Shown piece after piece: positions 1-6,521 of a stretch of 10,321 bases of DNA. This DNA is from Sphingobacteriales bacterium (GTDB taxonomy: Bacteria > Bacteroidota > Bacteroidia > Chitinophagales > Chitinophagaceae), in NCBI GenBank assembly GCA_023251215.1, contig JAHEZF010000037.1, positions 1 to 10,321 of the forward strand, read 5' to 3'. Every line of letters begins with the position of its first letter. Positions within the stretch are counted from its first letter, which is position 1. Made by a program: the position numbers and the translations under genes. The notes below the pieces were generated by a model. That model saw only the letters and a list, made by a program, of their open reading frames with translations. It was not told the DNA's origin and searched no databases.

Positions 1-424
1 CGGGATCTACGCTGAAAGAAAGAAATTGGACAAAGTCTGCAGTTCGATCACCAACTTTTTCTGATTTCTTAATTGATTCCTGCAGCTTTTTAATGTTCAT
101 CGTCATACCGGGGCAAATGGTAGCACAATGCGTAAAGAAAAAATTGGCGACTATAATCTTAGGCACTGTATCTCCTGTTTCCGGATCAATTCTTACCATA
201 TCATGCAGCGAAACTTTCTTCCCTTCCTGGTTTGTCAATGTAAAATCAGGGATCTTGTGCCAGATCGTTTCATTCTTAATTTTTCCATTTACCACTTTTG
301 ATATAGTGCTATCTTCAAAAACAGGCTGTGGAATAGTGAGCGGGTTAAACTGCTTAATAATAAAGTACGCAGTCAATGGCAAGAGCACTGCCAATATCAA
401 TGCATATAATGCTGTCTTGTTCAC
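1..424 (-). CDS. Sco/SenC-family copper chaperone for cytochrome c oxidase (3' end cut by window)
   Basis: Seen: an open frame starts at GTG (424-422) and runs off the left edge after 141 codons. An in-frame TAA lies only three codons upstream (436-434), so GTG is the only usable upstream start. Residues 5-23 form one hydrophobic anchor. A thioredoxin-like domain follows, with FFFTHC-ATIC-P holding the CxxxCP copper/redox motif (C100, C104), then SFSVDP at about 136-141. The conserved downstream His ligand lies outside the window. Known: Sco proteins are membrane-anchored and deliver copper to, or keep reduced, the CuA site of oxidase subunit II. Context: it is the last gene seen in the oxidase cluster, 77 nt after coxD and separated from it by a terminator-like hairpin, so its expression may be lower than or uncoupled from the operon. 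Family call is firm; the exact in vivo role (CuA or CuB, or thiol reductase) is inferred. Confidence 0.93.
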   Translation of the reverse strand, partial: MNKTALYALILAVLLPLTAYFIIKQFNPLTIPQPVFEDSTISKVVNGKIKNETIWHKIPDFTLTNQEGKKVSLHDMVRIDPETGDTVPKIIVANFFFTHCATICPGMTMNIKKLQESIKKSEKVGDRTADFVQFLSFSVDP

Positions 425-439
425 AAAAAAGTTTTAAAT

Positions 440-472
440 AAAAAACCACTGTCCCGCCACAGGCAGGACAGT
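440..472 (-). terminator. Hairpin plus T-run between coxD and sco; probable intrinsic terminator or attenuator
   Basis: Seen: arms ACTGTCC (448-454) and GGACAGT (466-472) pair perfectly. Inside them, after one mismatch, GCC (456-458) pairs with GGC (462-464), leaving a 3-nt loop. In the minus-strand direction the hairpin is followed by GG and then six T (445-440). This is the shape of a Rho-independent terminator, with the T-run offset by two bases. It ends only about 15 nt before the sco GTG start. Termination here is inferred; a dispersed palindromic repeat of the genome is the alternative. Confidence 0.55.
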
Positions 473-501
473 TGCTTGAAAATTATTTTAAATAAATTGT
501 A

Positions 502-927
502 TTAATGTCCGCCTTTCTTCTCTGTTGTTCTTTCCTGGAAATGCTTATCATAATTATTGCGAAGATTCTTATAGGAATTTCCATCCCATAAAAATGCTGC
601 GATAAACCAAATAAATAGCATCAGCGGAACAACGATCGTCATGATCATGTTCCTTATCTCATCGCCGAGGTGCATGAAAATAGAGACTATATAAAATGCT
701 TTTGCCAAAGAAAGAATTACAATAGCTCCTTTAATACCGAGCACCAGGCCATGACTAAAATCAGGATTTTTATGAATAAAATAAATGGTAAAACCCATCC
801 CTAACTCAATAATAGTAATAATGGACAATAGCCAGAATGTTTTTATAATCCTTCTTACATTCTCGCTGCCCGGAACGTGATGATGAAAAGTTACCTCTGA
901 TGCTATAGCCTGATGTTCCATACTCAT
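502..927 (-). CDS. coxD: Cytochrome c oxidase subunit IV (caa3-type/prokaryotic small subunit family)
   Basis: Seen: 141 residues with three membrane helices at about 30-52, 62-84 and 95-114. The segment KAFYIVSIFMHLGDE between helices two and three resembles the K-A-x(n)-FMHL signature of the prokaryotic COX4 family. The N-terminus has a short His cluster (FHHH) and the C-terminus is charged. The start could be the first ATG (927) or the third codon ATG (921); there is no strong Shine-Dalgarno site to decide. Known: this small subunit stabilises the oxidase core and carries no cofactor. Context: it lies 25 nt downstream of the larger coxC, in the usual Bacteroidota order. Family call is good; the symbol follows common use rather than a named orthologue. 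Confidence 0.88.
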   Translation of the reverse strand: MSMEHQAIASEVTFHHHVPGSENVRRIIKTFWLLSIITIIELGMGFTIYFIHKNPDFSHGLVLGIKGAIVILSLAKAFYIVSIFMHLGDEIRNMIMTIVVPLMLFIWFIAAFLWDGNSYKNLRNNYDKHFQERTTEKKGGH

Positions 928-952
928 ATTTTCAAATTTCTTTTATTTCAGA

Positions 953-1834
953 TTAAACAAGATAAAAACATAAGAACACAAATACCCAAACAAGATCCAC
1001 AAAGTGCCAGTACAAACCAGCTTTCTCGATCATCAAATAATGACCTCTTCTGTCAAACACTCCTTTCGCCGTCATTGTTAGCATAATGATATTAATGATA
1101 ACGCCTGAAAAAACGTGGAAGCCGTGGAAGCCTGTGATGCCAAAAAAGTATCCGCCAAATGCTATAGGTCCTTTTTCACGAATATGGGCATGTTCTAAAT
1201 TTATGATGCCTGTCAATTGATCATTCGGCATCTTTTCCAAAGCATCTAATGCCACAGTTGTTCCTTCTTTTGGATACTCATGCGCAAGATGTACTAATGT
1301 TTCATGAGAGCTTACTGTCAATGCCTGTTGAACAACCGCAGGGTCAACATGTCTGCCCCATGGATTACCACCCATCGTCTGGCTTGCTAATTCGATCTTA
1401 CCATCAACAAATACTCCATGTTCACCGGTGATAAGGTGATGCCATTCCCATGCCTGGCAGCTTAAGAATGCGATACCACCAAGAATAGTCCATAGCATCC
1501 ATTTCATTACACCAGCTCTGTTGCTGCGATGACCTTCATGCACCGCCAGCACCATTGTTACCGAACTGGCGATAAGTATAAACGTCATTAAGCTCACAAA
1601 CGCAAGCGGCAAATTTGTATGACCTGTTCCCGGAAATGCATTGAACACCACGTTCGGATCGGGCCAGAAGTTTTGAGAAAACCGAATGGTACCATATGAA
1701 ATAAGGAACGCACCAAATGTGAAGGCATCACTCATTAAGAAATACCACATCATCAGTTTGCCATACTCTAAATTGAACGGGCTTCTGCCCCCATTCCACC
1801 ATTTGGTCTGTTGCGCTGTTGCAGTTGAAGACAT
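953..1834 (-). CDS. coxC: Cytochrome c oxidase subunit III, long form with a hydrophilic insertion
   Basis: Seen: 293 residues and five predicted membrane helices at about 28-47, 77-97, 110-128, 227-254 and 273-292. Typical subunit III segments include SCQAWEWHHL at the end of the third helix, GFHGFHVFSG in the fourth, and YWHFVDLVWVFVF at the C-terminus. Between the third and fourth helices lies an insertion of roughly 90 hydrophilic residues (about 134-224) holding several His residues. Known: subunit III binds no metal but stabilises the oxidase core and the proton-uptake side. Context: it follows a shorter subunit III gene (2008-2577) after a 173-nt gap rich in inverted repeats. Two subunit III-like genes in one oxidase cluster are usual in this phylum. 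Whether both enter the same complex cannot be seen here. Confidence 0.93.
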   Translation of the reverse strand: MSSTATAQQTKWWNGGRSPFNLEYGKLMMWYFLMSDAFTFGAFLISYGTIRFSQNFWPDPNVVFNAFPGTGHTNLPLAFVSLMTFILIASSVTMVLAVHEGHRSNRAGVMKWMLWTILGGIAFLSCQAWEWHHLITGEHGVFVDGKIELASQTMGGNPWGRHVDPAVVQQALTVSSHETLVHLAHEYPKEGTTVALDALEKMPNDQLTGIINLEHAHIREKGPIAFGGYFFGITGFHGFHVFSGVIINIIMLTMTAKGVFDRRGHYLMIEKAGLYWHFVDLVWVFVFLCFYLV

Positions 1835-2007
1835 GTTGGTTACTTATATTTTACTTATCAATTTATTTTTTTGTTCCCATCATCATTACTACTATCATCT
1901 TCCGTTGCTCCGAAGGAGTGCCTTCGGCACGTCGCACTCTTCAGGGTTCTGTTCAATTATCAGCAATTGTGTCGTCCCGATTTTAACGGGAAGCCTGGCG
2001 AAGGGCA
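1835..2007. repeat. Intergenic cluster of inverted repeats between the two coxC genes
   Basis: Seen: CCGAAGG (1910-1916) pairs with CCTTCGG (1921-1927) across a 4-nt loop. GAAGGAGTGC (1912-1921) can instead pair with GCACTCTTC (1934-1942) with one bulge. GTGCC/GGCAC on the minus strand gives a third, competing fold (1918-1930). CAATT (1954-1958) pairs with AATTG (1965-1969), and TCCCG (1975-1979) with CGGGA (1987-1991). None is followed on the minus strand by a clear T-run, so an intrinsic terminator is not supported. A dispersed palindromic element or an mRNA processing/stability region is inferred. No open frame of note lies in the gap. Confidence 0.7.
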
Positions 2008-2577
2008 CTATTTTATCCAAATAAAAAACACAAACAAATAGATCCAAAGGATATCAACAAAATGCCAGTATGTTGCCATCACTTCTATTCCTGTACTTGC
2101 ATATGTTTTTGTTTGTCCAAAAAATGCTTTGATCAACATTACTATCAATGCAATGGCTCCGCCCAACACATGAAGTGCATGCAATCCAAATATCACATAT
2201 AAAAATTGCCCTGCACCCGCAACACCCTTGAACTGGATACCGCTATTCCATAACTGCATAAATCCATTCCATTGCAATACAATAAACACAGCACCCAATA
2301 TCATCGTTACAGCCATCAGCTGACGATAACGATTCATCTCTCTTTGTTTAAAAGAACGTAATGCCATTTGAATGGTAAGACTGCTCAACAGAATGGTGGC
2401 TGTTGAATACCAAAACACCTGTGGTGTTTTTACATCTTGCCAGTTGGGCTGACCGCTTTTAACTATATATGCGCTGGTAAGCCCGGCAAACATCATAATG
2501 ATGCTGCCAATTGCTATCCACAACGTAAACTTATGTGGATGAATCTTTTTTCTTTGTTGCATACTCACTGCTTCCAT
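2008..2577 (-). CDS. coxC: Cytochrome c oxidase subunit III, short form
   Basis: Seen: 189 residues with five predicted helices at about 18-39, 54-74, 86-102, 120-150 and 166-188. Subunit III signatures are GLHALHVLGG in the fourth helix and ATYWHFVDILWIYLFVF at the C-terminus, near-identical in style to the end of the long coxC. The first two helices of mitochondrial subunit III are lacking, as in many bacterial five-helix forms. The ATG at 2577 is six bases after the cyoE stop; a second ATG five codons on (2562) is equally possible. Tight spacing implies co-transcription and coupled translation with cyoE. It is a heme-copper oxidase subunit III; its division of labour with the long form is unknown. 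Confidence 0.92.
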   Translation of the reverse strand: MEAVSMQQRKKIHPHKFTLWIAIGSIIMMFAGLTSAYIVKSGQPNWQDVKTPQVFWYSTATILLSSLTIQMALRSFKQREMNRYRQLMAVTMILGAVFIVLQWNGFMQLWNSGIQFKGVAGAGQFLYVIFGLHALHVLGGAIALIVMLIKAFFGQTKTYASTGIEVMATYWHFVDILWIYLFVFFIWIK

Positions 2578-2583
2578 ATCACT

Positions 2584-3399
2584 TTATAATTTGTCACCAA
2601 GCAGTGCAAATAACACTACCGGTAAATAAATATAACTGCTGAACATTACTCTTCTTGCTGCTTTCACTTCCATTTCCCTGTATAGCCGTACACATTGCCA
2701 AACCATAAACAAGTTGGCTGCTGCCACTATAAAAAGACTAACGATCCCACTCATTCCAATCAAATAAGGAACTACACCAACCGGTAAAAGCAACAATGAA
2801 TAGATCACTGTTTGCAATGCTGTAAATTTTGTTGGTCCTTTTTCACTTGGCAACAGTTTAAAGCCTGCAAGACTGTAATCTTTATATGCAATCCAGCATA
2901 TAGCCCAGAAATGCGGGAACTGCCATAAAAATTGCAACCCAAATAAAACCCAACCACCAATTCCAAGCGTTTCATCACCGGCCGCCCAACCGATCAAGCA
3001 AGGCAATGCACCGGGAAAGGCACCAACAAGCACTGCCACAGCATTTACTTTTTTTAATGGCGTATAAATAAACGCATATAAAAAAAGACTAAACGCCGCA
3101 AGCCCTGCTGATGTCCAGTTGAAATAATGTCCAAGAATAAATATTCCAACTGAGCCGCCAATAATGGCAAATGTCCATGCTTCAGTTACACTCATCCTTC
3201 CTGCTGCAACCGGTCTGTTTGCAGTCCGTTTCATCATCGCATCTGTATTTTTTTCCACTGCCTGGTTAATAGCATTTGCGCTCCCGGTTACTAAAAGACC
3301 GCCGATAGCAAGCAATATTGTCATCCGCAAGGGATTCACATATTTATTTTCTATACCCGGCACTAACAAATAGGCAAGCACACTGGAAAAAACTACCAT
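2584..3399 (-). CDS. cyoE: Protoheme IX farnesyltransferase (heme O synthase); N-terminus interrupted by an in-frame stop
   Basis: Known: CyoE/CtaB transfers a farnesyl group to heme B in the membrane, giving heme O, the precursor of heme A for CoxA. Seen: the UbiA-type first motif at residues 45-63 (N45, E49, D53, then MKRTANRP), the second motif around 172-183 (YKDYSLAGFKLLP), and alternating hydrophobic helices throughout. From the ATG at 3399 it is 271 residues, somewhat short, because the first helix begins at once with MVVFSSVLAYLL. The eight codons just upstream (QRKLALSI) still look like the family's N-terminus, but an in-frame TAA (3426-3424) separates them from an ATG at 3462 that overlaps the end of coxA. 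Read through that stop, the protein would be about 292 residues. Either a short start at 3399 is used, or the gene carries a nonsense mutation or base-call error. CtaA, the next enzyme, is not in the window. Confidence 0.9.
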   Translation of the reverse strand: MVVFSSVLAYLLVPGIENKYVNPLRMTILLAIGGLLVTGSANAINQAVEKNTDAMMKRTANRPVAAGRMSVTEAWTFAIIGGSVGIFILGHYFNWTSAGLAAFSLFLYAFIYTPLKKVNAVAVLVGAFPGALPCLIGWAAGDETLGIGGWVLFGLQFLWQFPHFWAICWIAYKDYSLAGFKLLPSEKGPTKFTALQTVIYSLLLLPVGVVPYLIGMSGIVSLFIVAAANLFMVWQCVRLYREMEVKAARRVMFSSYIYLPVVLFALLGDKL

Positions 3400-3442
3400 G
3401 ATGCTTAATGCAAGTTTCCGCTGTTACGGAGTATCCAGGCTC

Positions 3443-5263
3443 TTAATGATCTTTGCTTTCATTTGCACCAACAGGTTCTGCTTGCGGAATAAATTCTCTT
3501 CCGTCTTTTGCATAATCATAAGCCCAGCGATGAACTTCCGGAATTTCGCCTGGCCAGTTACCGTGACCAGGATTGATGGGTGTTGTCCATTCAAGTGTAT
3601 TAGAACCCCATGGATTTTGTGTACGGACTTTTCTTCCTTTAAAAATTGAATAGAAGAAATTGAATACAAACATCAGTTGCACGGCAAACACTATAATTGA
3701 AACAACAGTGATCATCTTATTCAGATCATCAAACTTATTGAATGAATGCCAATCCCTGAGATCAAGATAGCGGCGTGGCACACCGGCCAACCCCTCATAG
3801 TGCATCGGCCAGAAAATAAGATAGGCACCAACCATCGTAACCCAGAAATGAATATAGCCAAGCGTATGATTCAGAAAACGACCAAACATTTTAGGAAACC
3901 ATTGATAAATACCTGCAAACATTCCAAACATAGATGCAACACCCATTACAATATGAAAGTGTGCAACAACAAATTTTGTATCGTGCAAATGAATATCGAT
4001 AGTTGAGTTACCAAGAAACAAACCCGTTAATCCGCCAGAAATAAATAAGCTTACAAAACCAATGGCAAATAATGTGGCAGGTGTAAACCGTATATTACCC
4101 CGCCATAAAGTTGTAAGCCAGTTAAACACTTTGATAGCTGATGGCACAGCGATCAATAAGGTTAACAATACGAAGAAAGCCCCGAGGAAAGGATTTAATC
4201 CTGTTACAAACATGTGATGCGCCCAAACAAGGAAGGCAAGAATACAAATAGCAAACAACGAACCTACCATTGCCATGTATCCAAAGATTGGCTTTCGCGA
4301 ATTCACACTTAGAATTTCCGACACCATTCCCATCGCCGGCAACAAAATGATATAAACTTCCGGATGACCGAAGAACCAGAACAGGTGTTGAAATAAAATT
4401 GCACTTCCCCCTTCGTTTGGTAATATTTGGCCTGCAACATAAATATCACTCAGGTAAAAACTTGTTCCAAGATTTCTATCAAACAAAAGAAGTATGGCCC
4501 CTGAAAGAAGCACAGGGAAAGAAAGTACGCCAAGAATTGCAGTGAAAAGAATAGCCCACATAGTAAGCGGCATCCTGGTCATGCTCATTCCTTTTGTACG
4601 CATATTTAAAATGGTTGCGATATAATTCAACCCACCAAGCAATGATGATACAATAAACATGGCCATGCTGACAAGCCATAGATCCATTCCAATCTTAGAG
4701 CCTTGCCCCGCCTGGTGCAATGCACTTAATGGCGGATATGATGTCCACCCACCAGATGCCGGACCTGTATGAACAAACAGTGAAGAAAACATAATGACAC
4801 TGGCAATAAAGAAAAACCAGTAGGAAAGCATATTAAGAAACGGGGATGCCATATCTCTTGCACCTATCTGGAGAGGAATTAAAAGATTTGCAAATGTTCC
4901 GCTAAGACCTGCTGTTAGCACAAAGAATACAAGCACTGTACCGTGAATAGTTACAAGAGCATAATAAAATTCTGGTTGTATCACTCCACCCTTTGCCCAC
5001 TTACCAAAGAAAGTTTCCAATATTGGAAATGTTTGTTCAGGAAAACCTAATTGCAAACGAAAAAGCACAGAAAACAAGCCTCCAATAATGGCCCATATAA
5101 TACCAGTGATCAGAAATTGTTTGCCGATAGTTTTATGATCCTGGCTGAAAACATATTTGGTGATAAACGTTTCTTTATGATGATGGACATGATGCTCATC
5201 ATAATGAACCTCATGATGGGTAATTACCCCGGCATGTCCATGCATATTTGCGTCGTTACTCAT
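3443..5263 (-). CDS. coxA: Cytochrome c oxidase subunit I (aa3-type, A1-like heme-copper oxidase catalytic subunit)
   Basis: Known: it reduces O2 to water at a heme a3/CuB centre and pumps protons across the cytoplasmic membrane. Seen in 606 residues: heme a ligands H107 (in TIHGTV) and H437, heme a3 ligand H435 (AHFH), and CuB ligands H300, H349 and H350. The H300-P-E302-V-Y304 motif (GHPEVY) carries the Glu of A1-type oxidases and the Tyr that cross-links to CuB. H427-D428 corresponds to the Mg site, and VPRRY, the heme-propionate Arg pair, lies further on. The first 30 residues include ten His before the first helix at about 48-70. Context: it lies 49 nt after coxB and just before cyoE. 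The C-terminus overlaps by 20 nt an ATG in the cyoE frame. All catalytic ligands are intact, so it should be functional. Confidence 0.98.
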   Translation of the reverse strand: MSNDANMHGHAGVITHHEVHYDEHHVHHHKETFITKYVFSQDHKTIGKQFLITGIIWAIIGGLFSVLFRLQLGFPEQTFPILETFFGKWAKGGVIQPEFYYALVTIHGTVLVFFVLTAGLSGTFANLLIPLQIGARDMASPFLNMLSYWFFFIASVIMFSSLFVHTGPASGGWTSYPPLSALHQAGQGSKIGMDLWLVSMAMFIVSSLLGGLNYIATILNMRTKGMSMTRMPLTMWAILFTAILGVLSFPVLLSGAILLLFDRNLGTSFYLSDIYVAGQILPNEGGSAILFQHLFWFFGHPEVYIILLPAMGMVSEILSVNSRKPIFGYMAMVGSLFAICILAFLVWAHHMFVTGLNPFLGAFFVLLTLLIAVPSAIKVFNWLTTLWRGNIRFTPATLFAIGFVSLFISGGLTGLFLGNSTIDIHLHDTKFVVAHFHIVMGVASMFGMFAGIYQWFPKMFGRFLNHTLGYIHFWVTMVGAYLIFWPMHYEGLAGVPRRYLDLRDWHSFNKFDDLNKMITVVSIIVFAVQLMFVFNFFYSIFKGRKVRTQNPWGSNTLEWTTPINPGHGNWPGEIPEVHRWAYDYAKDGREFIPQAEPVGANESKDH

Positions 5264-5282
5264 AGTTCACTGTTTAAGATTA

Positions 5283-5299
5283 TCCCGCCCGGGGCGGGA
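5283..5299. repeat. GC-rich hairpin in the coxB-coxA spacer
   Basis: Seen: TCCCGCC (5283-5289) pairs perfectly with GGCGGGA (5293-5299) around a 3-nt loop. With one mismatch and one wobble the stem can extend to GAT/ATC on the outside. No T-run follows on the minus strand, so this is not an intrinsic terminator. It sits 19 nt before the coxA ATG. A role in mRNA processing or translation of coxA is inferred only; it shares the GGCGGGA core with the hairpin before sco. Confidence 0.65.
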
Positions 5300-5312
5300 C
5301 TATCAAAAAAAT

Positions 5313-6377
5313 TTATTGTCTCAATTGCGGCGTTGCTGCTGCAAGTTTGTTATCCGTTGAATCTTTTTTCGGAGCATCCGGATCCAATGCTGGATGCGCC
5401 AAATAAAATTTAGGTTTTTGTTTTGCCATCCACAGATCAAATTCTTCTTGTGACTCCACAATAATTCTTCCTCTCATTCCAAAATGCCCCTGGCCACACA
5501 ACTGGTCACATGAAATTTCATAAACAAAATCAGGATCGCCTGTTTCTTGCATCATCTGCATTGTTGTCTTGATGGGTGTAAACCACATAGTAGTTGGTGT
5601 GCCGGGCACAGCATCCATCTTCAGGCGAAAATGAGCAAGACCTACATCATGGATCACATCTTTTGAATTGATGATAAGCTTTACAGGTTTATTTACTACG
5701 AGGTGCATTGGGTCACCGGGTGGTACATAAATATCATCCTTGTTTGTAGAGTCTTCCCACAACTGGCCCAATGGATTGTTGGCCCCTTCATCAATTGCCC
5801 TGTAAAATTTTTTTCCTATTACTTTATCTTTTCCCGGATAACGAAACTCCCATTTAAACTGGCTACCTGTCACTTCAACCTGCATGGCATTTTCAGGAGC
5901 TTCCCCGGTAATTCTGAACCAGTAAAACAAACCAAAGCCAACCATTACTGTTAAAACGATTGCCGGCACAGCAGTCCACAATACCTCCAGTTTATTATTA
6001 TGCGGATAATAATAAGCTTTTCTTTTATCTGATTCCTGGTATTTGTAGGCAAAGAAAAAAAGAATAAACTGTGTGATCACAAAAACGATACCTGTAATAA
6101 TAAGTGTGATCTTCATCATATTGTCAACATCATGACCATGATCGGAAGCAGCTGAACCAAATTGAAGAATTTTGCCGCCCAATTTTTCATTGTTATAATA
6201 AACACCAATCAAACCGAGTATAAGAAATACCAATAATAAAAATCCATTGATCCTGTTATTCTGTTTCCTTGATTTCTCTTCTCCACGCATTACTGCTACA
6301 TACTCACTTGCCTTTGCTATCTGGAATGTGATCAAAAAGCCAAGCAACAAGATCAGAATAATGAAAGTCGTTTGCAT
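5313..6377 (-). CDS. coxB: Cytochrome c oxidase subunit II with CuA site and extra N-terminal helices
   Basis: Known: subunit II takes electrons from a c-type cytochrome at its dinuclear CuA centre and passes them to heme a of CoxA. Seen in 354 residues: hydrophobic helices at about 4-21, 45-61, 89-111 and 132-154, then a periplasmic cupredoxin domain. CuA ligands are H243, C290, C294, H298 and M301, with Q292 at the backbone-carbonyl position (motif CDQLCGQGHFGM). The family is usually CSELC there, so Glu is replaced by Gln. The aromatic stretch is SQFKWEF rather than QWYW, so the usual electron-entry Trp position appears to be F174. There is no C-terminal cytochrome c domain, so this is aa3 rather than caa3. 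The two extra N-terminal helices are consistent with Bacteroidota subunit II. Starts at ATG 6377, 144 nt after actF. Confidence 0.97.
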   Translation of the reverse strand: MQTTFIILILLLGFLITFQIAKASEYVAVMRGEEKSRKQNNRINGFLLLVFLILGLIGVYYNNEKLGGKILQFGSAASDHGHDVDNMMKITLIITGIVFVITQFILFFFAYKYQESDKRKAYYYPHNNKLEVLWTAVPAIVLTVMVGFGLFYWFRITGEAPENAMQVEVTGSQFKWEFRYPGKDKVIGKKFYRAIDEGANNPLGQLWEDSTNKDDIYVPPGDPMHLVVNKPVKLIINSKDVIHDVGLAHFRLKMDAVPGTPTTMWFTPIKTTMQMMQETGDPDFVYEISCDQLCGQGHFGMRGRIIVESQEEFDLWMAKQKPKFYLAHPALDPDAPKKDSTDNKLAAATPQLRQ

Positions 6378-6391
6378 ATTCTTTTGTTCAG

Positions 6392-6448
6392 TTATTTTTT
6401 CAATTCAGTTTTTTGCTTCAAAAGTTCCAGGGGTTTAAAATCTTCCAT
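6392..6448 (-). CDS. Possible 18-residue leader ORF upstream of coxB
   Basis: Seen: ATG (6448-6446) opens an 18-codon frame, MEDFKPLELLKQKTELKK, closed by TAA (6394-6392) 14 nt before the coxB ATG. The peptide is charged and could be a short amphipathic helix. There is no recognisable family and no clear Shine-Dalgarno site, although lack of the latter is normal in Bacteroidota. It may be chance in an AT-rich spacer. Conservation of frame and position in related genomes would be the test. Confidence 0.2.
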   Translation of the reverse strand: MEDFKPLELLKQKTELKK

Positions 6449-6476
6449 AAGTTAAAGTCATTTCAGCAGTAAATAC

Positions 6477-6521
6477 AACCTTTGAAACCTATTGAACCTT
6501 TTAAACTTATTCAACCTTTCC
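6477..6521. repeat. Five tandem copies of a 9-nt repeat abutting the actF stop codon
   Basis: Seen: from 6477 to 6521 the plus strand divides exactly into five 9-nt units starting at 6477, 6486, 6495, 6504 and 6513. Every unit begins AAC and is rich in CCT and T (consensus about AACCTWTTN). Four of the five begin AACCT; the fourth begins AACTT. The last unit ends at the base adjoining the actF stop codon (6524-6522). Short tandem repeats of this kind can arise by replication slippage; no function is evident. Confidence 0.85.

Noticed and set aside
93..437. Plus-strand open frame of 114 codons
   Set aside because: It lies antisense to the clear Sco frame with its CxxxCP motif and has no family resemblance.
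1686..2024. Plus-strand open frame of 112 codons across the coxC-coxC gap
   Set aside because: It is antisense to the ends of both subunit III genes and through the palindromic gap; its composition is not protein-like.
3424..3669. Minus-strand 81-codon frame inside the end of coxA
   Set aside because: Most of it is a shadow of coxA in another frame. Only its last 12 codons, in the cyoE frame, are of interest and are discussed with cyoE.
5283..5299. Terminator between coxB and coxA
   Set aside because: The hairpin is strong but no T-run follows in the direction of transcription, and the genes belong to one complex.
5264..5312. Possible Bacteroidota promoter (TTTG ... TAnnTTTG) before coxA
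   Set aside because: A TTTG is present, but the -7 element would be TAATCTTA, with two mismatches, and the start would fall almost on the coxA ATG.
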